A stretch of 59,092 bases of DNA. It comes from Thermoplasmatota archaeon (GTDB lineage: Archaea; Thermoplasmatota; Thermoplasmata; UBA10834). Shown piece by piece: positions 16,526-24,880 of this stretch. The notes under the pieces were generated by a model, which worked only from the letters and a program-made list of their open reading frames with translations, was not told the origin of the DNA and ran no database searches. The stretch is taken from assembly GCA_016930135.1 (NCBI GenBank), contig JAFGHM010000102.1, positions 1 through 59,092 of the forward strand, written 5' to 3'. The position numbers were made by a program, and so were the translations under genes. How positions within the stretch are numbered: the stretch's first letter is position 1; each line of letters opens with the position of its first letter.

Positions 16526-18490
16526 TTACCACCCTCCCCACGGCAGCACGTATAGCATGAACACCAGCAGCGCGATGATGCCGACCACGATCAGGCTGGC
16601 ATATCTCTGGACGTTGCCAGTCTGTGCCTTCCGCATCTTCCCGCCCGTGTTCGCGCCCAAATAGGCGAACCCGTTCACGACGCCGTCGATGACGTACCTG
16701 TCGAACGCATCCGCGACCAGGGAGAACCCGTACCAGATCTTGTACGCGAAGTCGTCATAGAACTGGCTTATGTACCACCTGTTCTCGAGCGCCCTCTGGA
16801 CCTTGCCCGGGAAGCCCTTCGCGAAGACCGACCTGTCGAAGCCGGGCATGCAGTAGAGTCTGTACGCCACCAGTATGCCAGCGATTGCGAGAACGAGCGA
16901 CACGTAAGTGAGGGGGTCGGTGAATATCTCGACCGCGACGTCCATGGGAGACTCGTGGTGGACTCCCTGGAGGAGCCCGTGTATGGAGCCCTCCATGAAC
17001 GTCTTGAAGCCGTCCCCGATGAACAACGCAAACCCCGAGCCCATGGCCAGGGCTGCCAATATCATGAGCGGCACGGTCATCGTCTTGGGGGACTCGTGCG
17101 CGTGGAAGTCCGACCTCTGCTCGCCCGCAAAGGTCATGAACCACATCCTGAACATGTAGAACGCCGTCATGAACGCGGTCACAATGCCCATCACCCACAG
17201 AAGGGTGAAGGTCCAGTCGAACTCCCCTGCGTGCCACACGGCCGCGAGGACCTCGTCCTTGCTCCAGAAGCCGGAGAGGGGAGGTAAGCCCGCGATAGCG
17301 AGCGCTCCTATGAGCATCGTGATTGATGTGATGCGCATCTTCTTGTGCAGGCCGCCCATCAGACGCATGTCGTTCGTGCCGATAGAGTGTATGACGCTTC
17401 CGGCGCAGAGGAACAGGAGCGCCTTGAAGATCGCGTGATTTATCAGGTGGAAGGTCGCAGCAGTATACCCATTCGGGTTACTGGCCTCGATGACCAAGTA
17501 TCCGCCCGCCCCCAGACCGAGGATCATGTACCCGAGTTGGCTGATCGTGCTGTAGGCCAGCACCCTCTTGATGTCGTTCGCGGCCAGGGCGCATGTCGCC
17601 GCCAGCAGAGCTGTCACGCCACCGATCACCGCGACCAACATGAGGCTCTCAGGAGACTGCACCAGAAGCGGATACGACCTGGCTGTCAGGTAGACGCCCG
17701 CCTTGACCATGGTCGCGGCGTGGATGAGGGCCGAAACGGTCGTCGGGCCCTCCATGGCATCCGGAAGCCACTCGTGCAGAGGGAACTGGGCGCTCTTGCC
17801 TATCGCGCCACCGAATATGAGCGCGGTGGCGAGGGTCATCATGTCGGCAGGCACCGCCTGCGTCCCGCCCTCATCGAACAGTGTGACGAAGTCGAGAGTG
17901 CCCACGTACTTGAGCAGGATTATGATCCCTGCCATGAACATGATGTCGCCCACGCGCGTGACTATGAAGGCGCGCTTGGCGGCGCTCGCGGCGGACGGCC
18001 GCTCGTACCAGAAGCCTATCAGGAGGTAGGAGCAGAGGCCGACCAGCTCCCAGAAGATGAACATCTCGATGTAATTGTCGGCCAAGACAAGGCCGTACAT
18101 GACCGATATGAAGAGCATGATCTCCGCGTAGTAGCGTCGTCTGGTCACGCCCTCCTGGTGCATGTATCCTGCCGAGTATATCACGACGAGTGTGCCCACG
18201 ACGGACACGACCACCAGCATCAGTGCCGTGAGCTCATCGATCCAGATGCCAAAGGTGACCGATATGTCCCCGATTATGAGCCAGGTGAACCGGGGCGCGT
18301 CCTCCGGGAGCAACGTCCGGCCATTGATGACTTCCCAGACCACGAGCGCGGAGAGGGCGAACGCACCTGCTGCTCCCGCTATGCCGTACCCACAGCCATC
18401 CTCCCAGCCGAGGGTCCTCTTGGGCAGCAGCGCTATGAGAATGAACGCGATGAAGGGGAAGACCGGTATCAGCCAGGCGTACTCGAGCAT
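16526..18490 (-). CDS. nuoL: Complex I subunit L (proton-pumping membrane subunit)
   Basis: The 654-residue subunit has the antiporter core (FIFWELVGLCSYLLIGFWYE, KSAQFPLHEWLPDAMEGPT, VLAYSTISQLGYMI) plus the extra C-terminal helices that form the long lateral arm of NuoL. Length fits the family. It starts 1 bp after the nuoK stop. Confidence 0.93.
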   Translation of the reverse strand: MLEYAWLIPVFPFIAFILIALLPKRTLGWEDGCGYGIAGAAGAFALSALVVWEVINGRTLLPEDAPRFTWLIIGDISVTFGIWIDELTALMLVVVSVVGTLVVIYSAGYMHQEGVTRRRYYAEIMLFISVMYGLVLADNYIEMFIFWELVGLCSYLLIGFWYERPSAASAAKRAFIVTRVGDIMFMAGIIILLKYVGTLDFVTLFDEGGTQAVPADMMTLATALIFGGAIGKSAQFPLHEWLPDAMEGPTTVSALIHAATMVKAGVYLTARSYPLLVQSPESLMLVAVIGGVTALLAATCALAANDIKRVLAYSTISQLGYMILGLGAGGYLVIEASNPNGYTAATFHLINHAIFKALLFLCAGSVIHSIGTNDMRLMGGLHKKMRITSITMLIGALAIAGLPPLSGFWSKDEVLAAVWHAGEFDWTFTLLWVMGIVTAFMTAFYMFRMWFMTFAGEQRSDFHAHESPKTMTVPLMILAALAMGSGFALFIGDGFKTFMEGSIHGLLQGVHHESPMDVAVEIFTDPLTYVSLVLAIAGILVAYRLYCMPGFDRSVFAKGFPGKVQRALENRWYISQFYDDFAYKIWYGFSLVADAFDRYVIDGVVNGFAYLGANTGGKMRKAQTGNVQRYASLIVVGIIALLVFMLYVLPWGGW

Positions 18491-18491
18491 C

Positions 18492-18818
18492 CTACCACCT
18501 CAGGATGTTGATCTTGTCAACATCGATAGTCTGGTACCTTCTGTAGACCTCCAGCAGGATGGCCAATCCGACCGCCACCTCGGCGGCTGCAATCGCAATC
18601 GAGAACAGCGCAAACACCTGCCCGGACGCGTCCGCGCCGAGTCCTGGGTGCAGCGTGGTGTAGTATGAGCTGAACGCCACCAAGTTGACGTTCGCCGCGT
18701 TGAGCATAATCTCTATGCACATGAGGACAACGATGGCGTTCTTCCGGGTGAGAACGCCGTACGCGCCAATGGCGAACAGGAGCGAGCTGAAGATGAGCCA
18801 GTACTCTATGTTGATCAT
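18492..18818 (-). CDS. nuoK: Complex I subunit K
   Basis: The protein of 108 residues has three membrane helices and the conserved helix-2 glutamates in [19 protein letters not shown] and [14 protein letters not shown]. NuoK carries part of the proton path at the membrane-arm interface. Its start overlaps the J2 stop by 4 bp. Confidence 0.92.
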   Translation of the reverse strand: MINIEYWLIFSSLLFAIGAYGVLTRKNAIVVLMCIEIMLNAANVNLVAFSSYYTTLHPGLGADASGQVFALFSIAIAAAEVAVGLAILLEVYRRYQTIDVDKINILRW

Positions 18819-19060
18819 TCCTCTTCCTCCTCCTTCGCCAGGAAGACGCCGCCCAAGAGAGCGACCAACAATAGCAGGCCTATCAGCAGCACCACGAGAC
18901 CGTAACCTCCGGACTCCGAGTCGCCGAACAGCGTCCAGCCGACGTCCTCGCTCGAGGTGTCATCGACGCTCCCTTCGGGCCACTCGACGGACATGATGGC
19001 GCCGATGAACATGAGGGCGAAAGCGAGGACTGCGATTGCCTGGTAGATGCCTCGCCTCAT
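18815..19060 (-). CDS. Complex I subunit J, C-terminal half (J2)
   Basis: The 81-residue protein has two membrane helices separated by an acidic loop and ends in EEEEE. It corresponds to the second half of bacterial NuoJ. The first half is the separate gene at 19057-19320, and the two overlap by 4 bp. Methanosarcina Fpo operons likewise have two J genes (fpoJ1, fpoJ2), so this is probably a native split, not a frameshift. Confidence 0.8.
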   Translation of the reverse strand: MRRGIYQAIAVLAFALMFIGAIMSVEWPEGSVDDTSSEDVGWTLFGDSESGGYGLVVLLIGLLLLVALLGGVFLAKEEEEE

Positions 19061-19320
19061 CGCTTCTCACTCTCCATGATACCGCGCCTGGTGAGCATGA
19101 TGCCGAATAGGATGACGACTACCACGGCGCCGACATAGACCAGGATCTGGACGATGGCCACGAACTCCGCGCTGAGCATCACGAACATGCATGCGACCGC
19201 GATGAAGCAGGTGGCCAGTGCAATCACGCTGTGCACTATCTCCCTGGCCCGTACGACTAGCAGGGCGGATATGAGCCCTGAAGCGGCCAGGAACAGGAAC
19301 ACGAACAGCTCCCAGGTCAC
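19057..19320 (-). CDS. Complex I subunit J, N-terminal half (J1)
   Basis: The 87-residue protein has three membrane helices. It includes the NuoJ core EIVHSVIALATCFIAVACMFVML and AIVQILVYVGAVVVVILFGIML. The start is GTG at 19320, overlapping the NuoI stop as GTGA. The longer upstream ORF in this frame is only a shadow of nuoI. Confidence 0.82.
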   Translation of the reverse strand: MTWELFVFLFLAASGLISALLVVRAREIVHSVIALATCFIAVACMFVMLSAEFVAIVQILVYVGAVVVVILFGIMLTRRGIMESEKR

Positions 19321-20228
19321 TTCTTCACCCCCGGCATCTCGATGGCCGCGAACTTGCATGCCCGGAAGCACTTGCCGCATCCGACACACTTCTCGAGAAT
19401 GAAAACCGCCCGCTTCTTCGGCTTGCCCTTCTTGCCATCCTTGAGGACCTTCTCCGTCCCCGGCATCTCCATCATGTAGATGGCGTCTGCAGGGCACGCG
19501 CGCGAGCAGGCACCGCATCCGGTACAGTTGCTCAGCAGGAACTTGGGCTCTGGCATCTCGAAGTACAACTCGTAAACGTCCTTCATCTCGAGGGCCTTCT
19601 CGGGACAGACGATGGCGCACTTCTCGCACCCTGTGCACTTGGCCAGATCGATCTCGGGTCTCGACCTCCCGACCTTCTCGATGGGCATCATAACTATGCA
19701 CGTCTCGGGGCACTCGCCGGTGCACTTCTCGCAGCTCGTGCACTTGGACATGTCCAGGACTGGCAACCTCCGCTTCTGCCTCTCCTCAACGATCCCGTCT
19801 GCGTATGTGTCGTCCCTCAGCTCTCTTGGCCCGTATCTCAGATCCTCCCTTTGGTAGTCAGCAAGCTCGAATTCAACCGTGTGGTGCAGGGCGGCCGTGG
19901 GACAGACCTCGACGCAGAACCCGCAGAACAGGCATCTCCCCATGTCCACGCCGGGCCGCTCTATCTTGCCTAGCTCAGGGTCTTCGAGCTTCTCCATCCA
20001 CATGCAGTCGTTCGGACATATCTGTACGCAGTTCCCGCACCCGATGCACCGCTTGAAATCGAGGGTGTGCTTGCCCCTGTACGTCGGCGGCAGGTCCAAT
20101 ATGTGATACGGATACAGGATCGTGTTCGGCTTCCCCTTGATGAACGACCTGACGAACTGAGTACCCGACCTCAGCATGGGCCTTATGATTAGCCCCTCGG
20201 ACTTCGGAAGCCTCTTCTTGTCGGCCAT
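19317..20228 (-). CDS. nuoI: Complex I subunit I extended into a six-cluster polyferredoxin
   Basis: The 303-residue protein is roughly twice the usual NuoI length. The N-terminal half is a normal NuoI with two [4Fe-4S] motifs (CIGCGNCVQICP at about 61, CLFCGFCVEVCP at about 99). After a linker come four more: CTSCEKCTGECP (about 163), CTGCEKCAIVCP (about 198), CTGCGACSRACP (about 235) and CVGCGKCFRAC (about 281). NuoI passes electrons toward the terminal cluster in NuoB. The extra ferredoxin-like modules could replace the missing NuoE/F/G input arm and take electrons from ferredoxin or another iron-sulfur partner. The reading frame is unbroken. Confidence 0.92.
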   Translation of the reverse strand: MADKKRLPKSEGLIIRPMLRSGTQFVRSFIKGKPNTILYPYHILDLPPTYRGKHTLDFKRCIGCGNCVQICPNDCMWMEKLEDPELGKIERPGVDMGRCLFCGFCVEVCPTAALHHTVEFELADYQREDLRYGPRELRDDTYADGIVEERQKRRLPVLDMSKCTSCEKCTGECPETCIVMMPIEKVGRSRPEIDLAKCTGCEKCAIVCPEKALEMKDVYELYFEMPEPKFLLSNCTGCGACSRACPADAIYMMEMPGTEKVLKDGKKGKPKKRAVFILEKCVGCGKCFRACKFAAIEMPGVKK

Positions 20229-21362
20229 CTAGAACCACCCCATGCTCTTGACGGCCACTGCGATCATCAGGTTGAGTATAGCGAGCGGAAGCAGCCGCTT
20301 CCAGCCGATGTCCAGAATCTGGTCGACCCTGACCCTCGGAAGGGACCACCTGGCCCACTCTATCAATACAAAGACTGTGTATGCCTTGATCAGGAACCAT
20401 ATCGGGTCGGGTAGGAACGCAGGGCCGTGCCATCCTCCGAGGAACAGGGCCGTTGCGAGAGCCCCTCCGATGTAGCCTCTCAGGTATCCTGTCATCATGA
20501 AGAGGCCGAACCGCATCCCGCAGTATTCCGTCGTCCAGCCTTCGACCAGCTCCGCCTCCGCCTCCGGCAGGTCGAAAGGCTGTATCTCCACCTCGGCCGC
20601 GAGACAGACTATGAAGGTGACCAGGCCGATGAACAGGGGGATGCCGAACCATATGTCGTGTTGGGCGGCCACGATGTCCATGAACCCGAAGCTGCCCGCG
20701 AGCAAGAATACGCTGGCGACGGTCAGGAGCATGGGTATCTCGTAGCTCATCATCTGGGCAGCGGACCTCATCCCTCCTATCAGCGTGTACTTGTTGTTCG
20801 AAGACCAGCCCGCGATGAGGATTGAGAACGGGGCGATTGCGAAGAATGCGAAAGCGATAAGCGCGCTCGCCCCCACGCCGGTGCTCGCCAGGTCTGTGTT
20901 GGTTCCCACGTAGAACTGCCTCCCGAGCGGTATCGTGGCCAGAGCGAGGAAGGAGGAGCCCACATAGATCACAGGGCCCAGGAGGAACCCGACCTTGTCT
21001 GCCTTGGCTGGAGTGATTATCTCCTTGACGAAGAGCTTGATGCCGTCCGCGAGGTTCTGGAGCCAGCCTCCTATCTTGTAGCCGACGTAGTAGGGACCGT
21101 AGAAGTCGAACATCCTGCCCATGAACTTCCTGTCGAGCCAGATGAAGTTCAGGACATTGATGAGCGCGATGGCTATGATTATGATCACCTCCAGCAGAAT
21201 CGCCATTACCGCTATGTGCCCGTGCGAAGCTGCGAAGTCGCCCACGGCCGTGAAGAAGTCCCCGAACCACCAGGGCAAGAAGTCGCCCAGCCAGTACCAG
21301 ATGTTGTTGATGAGGTCGACGAGCCAGTGTATGATGCCATAGCAGAAATCGAACAGGTTCAT
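20229..21362 (-). CDS. nuoH: Complex I subunit H
   Basis: The 377-residue membrane protein shows the NuoH signatures WLDRKFMGRMFDFYGP near the N-terminus and the acidic loop FDLPEAEAELVEGWTTEY at the quinone-chamber interface. NuoH anchors the hydrophilic arm. ATG 21362 has GGTGATG upstream and leaves 4 bp to the nuoD stop; the ORF's 20 upstream codons overlap nuoD and are rejected. Confidence 0.92.
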   Translation of the reverse strand: MNLFDFCYGIIHWLVDLINNIWYWLGDFLPWWFGDFFTAVGDFAASHGHIAVMAILLEVIIIIAIALINVLNFIWLDRKFMGRMFDFYGPYYVGYKIGGWLQNLADGIKLFVKEIITPAKADKVGFLLGPVIYVGSSFLALATIPLGRQFYVGTNTDLASTGVGASALIAFAFFAIAPFSILIAGWSSNNKYTLIGGMRSAAQMMSYEIPMLLTVASVFLLAGSFGFMDIVAAQHDIWFGIPLFIGLVTFIVCLAAEVEIQPFDLPEAEAELVEGWTTEYCGMRFGLFMMTGYLRGYIGGALATALFLGGWHGPAFLPDPIWFLIKAYTVFVLIEWARWSLPRVRVDQILDIGWKRLLPLAILNLMIAVAVKSMGWF

Positions 21363-21366
21363 GGCA

Positions 21367-22449
21367 TCACCTATCAGTCTCCCCGATGCACATGTCGAGC
21401 CCGCCCATGATTGCGACAACATCGGCCACCTTGTATCCTATGAGCATCCTAGGGGCTGCGGACACGGTCACGAAGATCGGGCTCCTGACCTTCATCCGGT
21501 AAGGCTTGTCGGTGCCGTCCCCGACGATGTACATCATGCCCTCGCCCCTCGGGTCCTCGACCCTGCCCATGCCCGTTCCCACCGGGGCGTTCCTTGGGGC
21601 CACGACCCTCCACTTCCCCTTGGGCATCTTCTGGATTGCCTGCCTTATGATCTTGCAGCTCTCGTACATCTCGTCCATCCTGACCCTGTACCTGGCGTAA
21701 CAGTCTCCGGCAGGATGGACAGCCGGCTGGAAGTCGATCTCCGGGTACACGCTGTACGGCATCTCCTTCCGGAGGTCGTAGTTGACGCCGCAGGCCCTGA
21801 GGGGAGGGCCCGTGACGCCGAGGTTAATCGCGTCCTCCTTCTTCAGAAGCCCAACGCCGACATTCCTCATCATGAAGACCCTCGAGCCCTCGTAAAGGTC
21901 CTCGTACTCCCGGAGCCTGTTCTCTATGTAGGCGCATGCGCGCAGCGAGTCGCGCTCGAAGTTCGGTGGGATGTCGTGCGCGACCCCGCCTATCCTCGGA
22001 TAGTTGTATGTGAGCCTTGATCCTGAGAGCGCCTGGAGCAGGTCGATGAAGACTTCCCTGTCCCTCATCGCGTGCAGGAACCCGAGCATCAGGCCTAGGT
22101 CGGTGGCATATGCCGCCAGCCACATGAGGTGAGACGCTATCCTCTGCATCTCTATCGCTGCGACCCTGATGTACTCGGCGCGCTCAGGCACCTCGACCCC
22201 CATCAGATCCTCGGCGGTCAGGCAGTATAGATGGCTCCATGTGAGCGAAGAGCCGTAGCAGAGCCTGTCGGTGATCGGGATTATCTGAGTGTAGGTCCGG
22301 CCCTCGCATATCTTCTCTATGCCCCTGTGGAGGTATCCGACCTCGGGCTGCGCGTCGACTATGGTCTCCCCGTCGACCTTGACCCGCAGGTTCCAGAGCC
22401 CGTGGGTCATGGGGTGCTGAGGTCCCATGTTGATCCACATCTCGGCCAC
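21367..22449 (-). CDS. nuoD: Complex I subunit D
   Basis: The 360-residue protein opens with NMGPQHPMTHG, followed by GYLHRGIEKICEGRTYTQ, both typical of NuoD/Nqo4. The pairs of CxxC motifs that bind nickel in related hydrogenases are absent, so it is a quinone-type (or methanophenazine-type) subunit and not a hydrogenase. It is a separate gene from nuoC. Confidence 0.93.
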   Translation of the reverse strand: MAEMWINMGPQHPMTHGLWNLRVKVDGETIVDAQPEVGYLHRGIEKICEGRTYTQIIPITDRLCYGSSLTWSHLYCLTAEDLMGVEVPERAEYIRVAAIEMQRIASHLMWLAAYATDLGLMLGFLHAMRDREVFIDLLQALSGSRLTYNYPRIGGVAHDIPPNFERDSLRACAYIENRLREYEDLYEGSRVFMMRNVGVGLLKKEDAINLGVTGPPLRACGVNYDLRKEMPYSVYPEIDFQPAVHPAGDCYARYRVRMDEMYESCKIIRQAIQKMPKGKWRVVAPRNAPVGTGMGRVEDPRGEGMMYIVGDGTDKPYRMKVRSPIFVTVSAAPRMLIGYKVADVVAIMGGLDMCIGETDR

Positions 22450-22959
22450 TCAATCACCCCCCTTGAAGTCCTTCCTGAGCGGATGGTAGAGGTAGTCCTT
22501 CGGCAGGAGTATGCGCTCCAGCTTCGGGTGGTTGTTGAACCTGATGCCCATCAGATCGTACGCCTCCCTCTCCTGCCAGTTGGCCCCGCCCCAGACAGAG
22601 GAGACGGAGTCCACGGACGGGTCGTCCTTCGGGGTCGTCGTGATGAGTTCGAGGAGCAGCCTGTGCTTCCAGCTCGCGACGTGGTAGACGACCTCGAACC
22701 GGCCCTCGTACTCCACGGCCGATATCATCGAGATGTGCTCGAAACCGAGGCTGTCCCTGAGGAACACGCAGGCCCCGTGCAGGTCCCTCCGGTCAATCCT
22801 GGCCCTCAAGACGCCCGCCCTGAGCTTCTTGAAGTCCGTGACGGTGGCCGGGAAACTGTCAAGGAGTGCCCTGAAGACCTTCTCTTCGGACACATCGTCT
22901 GCTCCGCCGACGGCGCTCTCCATGCCCTCAGCTGAGCTGCGCTTCCCCCGCTCCTCCAT
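22450..22959 (-). CDS. nuoC: Complex I subunit C
   Basis: The 169-residue protein has the NuoC core (GFEHISMISAVEY..., then WGGANWQEREAYDLMGIRF and HPKLERILLPKDYLYHPLRKDF). This is the 30-kDa subunit signature. The N-terminal about 20 residues are variable. It lies directly before nuoD (no gap). Confidence 0.92.
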   Translation of the reverse strand: MEERGKRSSAEGMESAVGGADDVSEEKVFRALLDSFPATVTDFKKLRAGVLRARIDRRDLHGACVFLRDSLGFEHISMISAVEYEGRFEVVYHVASWKHRLLLELITTTPKDDPSVDSVSSVWGGANWQEREAYDLMGIRFNNHPKLERILLPKDYLYHPLRKDFKGGD

Positions 22960-22977
22960 CCTGTTACCCCTGCTCCC

Positions 22978-23460
22978 TCACTTCCCTGTCAGAAGTCCTT
23001 TCTTGTTCTCCTTGATCAGATTCTGCAGTTTGATGAACCCGTCAATCAAGGCCTCGGGCCTTGCCGGACAGCCAGGTATGTAGATGTCGACCGGTATGAA
23101 CTGATTCACTCCCGGGACTATGCTGTAGCTCTGCCAGAACGGCCCCCCGGAGATCGCGCACTCACCCATAGCTATGACCCACTTCGGTTCCGGCATCTGG
23201 TCATAGAGCCTCCTTAGGTCAGGCTTCAACTTCTTGCTGACGGGGCCGTTCACAAGCAAGACGTCGCACTGCCTCGGCGTGGAGCGATATATGACCCCGA
23301 ACCTCTGGGCGTCGAACCTTGGAGCGCTCGCGACCGCCATCTCGAGCGCGCAACACATTATTCCGAAATGCAAGGGGTAGATAGAGTTCCTCGTGGCCCA
23401 GTTGAAGAAATCCTTCAGGAGCCAGTCGAGGCCGCTGCCGACGGGCGATCGCTTCAGCAC
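22978..23460 (-). CDS. nuoB: Complex I subunit B (terminal [4Fe-4S] cluster)
   Basis: The 160-residue protein carries the adjacent cysteines of the N2 cluster in GIMCCALEM, plus GECAISGG and PGCPARPE for the other ligands. GTG at 23460 has GGAGG close upstream. The frame stays open for about 90 bp further up, to just after the nuoA stop, without another standard start codon in a good place, so the N-terminus is uncertain. Confidence 0.9.
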   Translation of the reverse strand: MLKRSPVGSGLDWLLKDFFNWATRNSIYPLHFGIMCCALEMAVASAPRFDAQRFGVIYRSTPRQCDVLLVNGPVSKKLKPDLRRLYDQMPEPKWVIAMGECAISGGPFWQSYSIVPGVNQFIPVDIYIPGCPARPEALIDGFIKLQNLIKENKKGLLTGK

Positions 23461-23549
23461 TCCCTCCAGGACTTCATCACACCACTTCAGGAAGTCCTTG
23501 GAACGGAACGCGATGGCCTGGCCGGGCGTCTGCCCGCCGCGCCCCGCCT

Positions 23550-23909
23550 TCAGATCCAGATTATCTCCTCCTTCTTCAGAGCGTACGTGACGCCGACGAG
23601 GAGTATGCCGAGGAACAGCAGGACGTAGACCTTGGCCAGATCGCCAAGGCCGGAGAACACAAGTGCCCAGAGGAGCACGAAGACGGTGACGAGGTCAAAG
23701 GCCACGAATATGATGGCATACATGTAGTACTGGAAGTGGAACTGTATCTGGGCATCGCCTATGGGCTCCTCGCCGCACTCGTATGTCGTCTGGCCGCGAG
23801 GGTCGTTCCTGTCGTTTCGGAAGTACCTTGACAGAAGGAACACTATGGCAGGGATCAGAATGGCTATGGCCGCGAAAACCGCGACCCCCATGTAATCCTC
23901 TGCAAGCAT
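23550..23909 (-). CDS. nuoA: Complex I subunit A, first gene of the operon
   Basis: The 119-residue protein has three membrane helices and the NuoA loop (YECGEEPIGDAQIQFHFQYYMYAIIFVAFDLVTVF). GAGGG directly precedes the ATG. The twelve genes A to N follow on the minus strand with gaps of 1-90 bp or small overlaps, so they should be one transcript. Confidence 0.92.
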   Translation of the reverse strand: MLAEDYMGVAVFAAIAILIPAIVFLLSRYFRNDRNDPRGQTTYECGEEPIGDAQIQFHFQYYMYAIIFVAFDLVTVFVLLWALVFSGLGDLAKVYVLLFLGILLVGVTYALKKEEIIWI

Positions 23910-23929
23910 CCCTCGTGCATTCCCTCAGA

Positions 23930-23940
23930 TGTATAAATCG
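23930..23940 (-). promoter_or_regulatory. TATA box of the complex I operon
   Basis: On the minus strand CGATTTATAC lies about 23-30 bp before the ATG of nuoA, so the transcript would start within about 5-10 nt of the start codon. The 23910-24114 spacer otherwise shows nothing. Confidence 0.6.
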
Positions 23941-24114
23941 TTTTTCGATTCGGAGGAGTCTTCTTCGAACGGTCAGTGGCCACGGGAGGGGGGTCCGTGA
24001 ACAATGCTAGGCTGGCCGTGTTCCGGTTCTCACGTGGCACTTGCTAGCACGTGCATTGCCTGTCTTGCCGGTCCCCTTGGGAATGGTTCCTCCCGGTCTG
24101 TCGCGACGCTACGG

Positions 24115-24708
24115 TCAACGCAGCTTCGCGCCGCACTTAGCGCAGAAGGCCATCGAATGGTCTATCGGAGTGCCACAGACGCCGCAGTTGTTGCCCATCG
24201 GAGGAACGATGCCCGCGCCGGGCCCGGTCATGGCTTGCGGTTCTTTCTTCTTACCCCTCACGACAACCAGGACGACGACGACCACGATGATGACGATGAC
24301 TGCGAGCACGATCAGCATTCCGAGGATGATTGCGTCGCCGAGTTCGTCGAAGAAGCCCGCGCCGAGATTGATGACCTCGACATCGTACTCTATCTCAACT
24401 GGACCCGCGTTCAAGTTGGTCCATACCAGGGTGTATACCCCTCCGTTGTCGACCGTGTACAGCCCGGAGCCAATGGTCCCCGAGCCCGTCCTGAGGTTGT
24501 TCATTGCCTGGTCTCGCAGGACGAACTGGAGCGCTCCATCTGAGTTCCATGAATAGGAGATCGTCGAATCGGCACTCACGGTCATGGTAACCGTGAGTTG
24601 GAGCCCCGCTGGGATCAGAGCGTCTGTAGCTGCGACAGGGCCTGCACAGAGGCCCGCGGTTGCGAGCGTGAGCATCAAGAGCATCAGACTTGCTATGATT
24701 CTCCTCAT
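24115..24708 (-). CDS. Secreted/membrane-anchored protein with cytosolic zinc ribbon
   Basis: This protein of about 197 residues starts with a signal-like helix (MRRIIASLMLLMLTLATAGL), then an extracellular beta-rich domain of about 90 residues. A long hydrophobic helix rich in V and I follows, then a KKK stop-transfer, and finally a C-terminal zinc ribbon NCGVCGTP...FCAKCGAKL. The topology implies sensing outside and a small zinc ribbon inside. No family is recognised. The start at 24708 is chosen to put the signal at the N-terminus; a TATA-like CTAATATCCC lies about 30 bp upstream. Confidence 0.65.
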   Translation of the reverse strand: MRRIIASLMLLMLTLATAGLCAGPVAATDALIPAGLQLTVTMTVSADSTISYSWNSDGALQFVLRDQAMNNLRTGSGTIGSGLYTVDNGGVYTLVWTNLNAGPVEIEYDVEVINLGAGFFDELGDAIILGMLIVLAVIVIIVVVVVLVVVRGKKKEPQAMTGPGAGIVPPMGNNCGVCGTPIDHSMAFCAKCGAKLR

Positions 24709-24880
24709 AGTGATCAGACCTGCATCTGGTCTCATGGGATATTAGGTTGTCCATTGCGCGACTCTCGGAGGCTTTCTTTAAGCCGCTCTCTGACAAGGAC
24801 AAGTCACTCCATGGTGCGCGCGAGAACATGGGGATGTGACATGGTAGATACTAATATGCCTGGGTGCGTATGCCCTTCTG

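Noticed and set aside
21367..22449. NiFe hydrogenase large subunit instead of NuoD
   Set aside because: The nickel-binding CxxC pairs are absent at both ends, so it is a quinone-type subunit.
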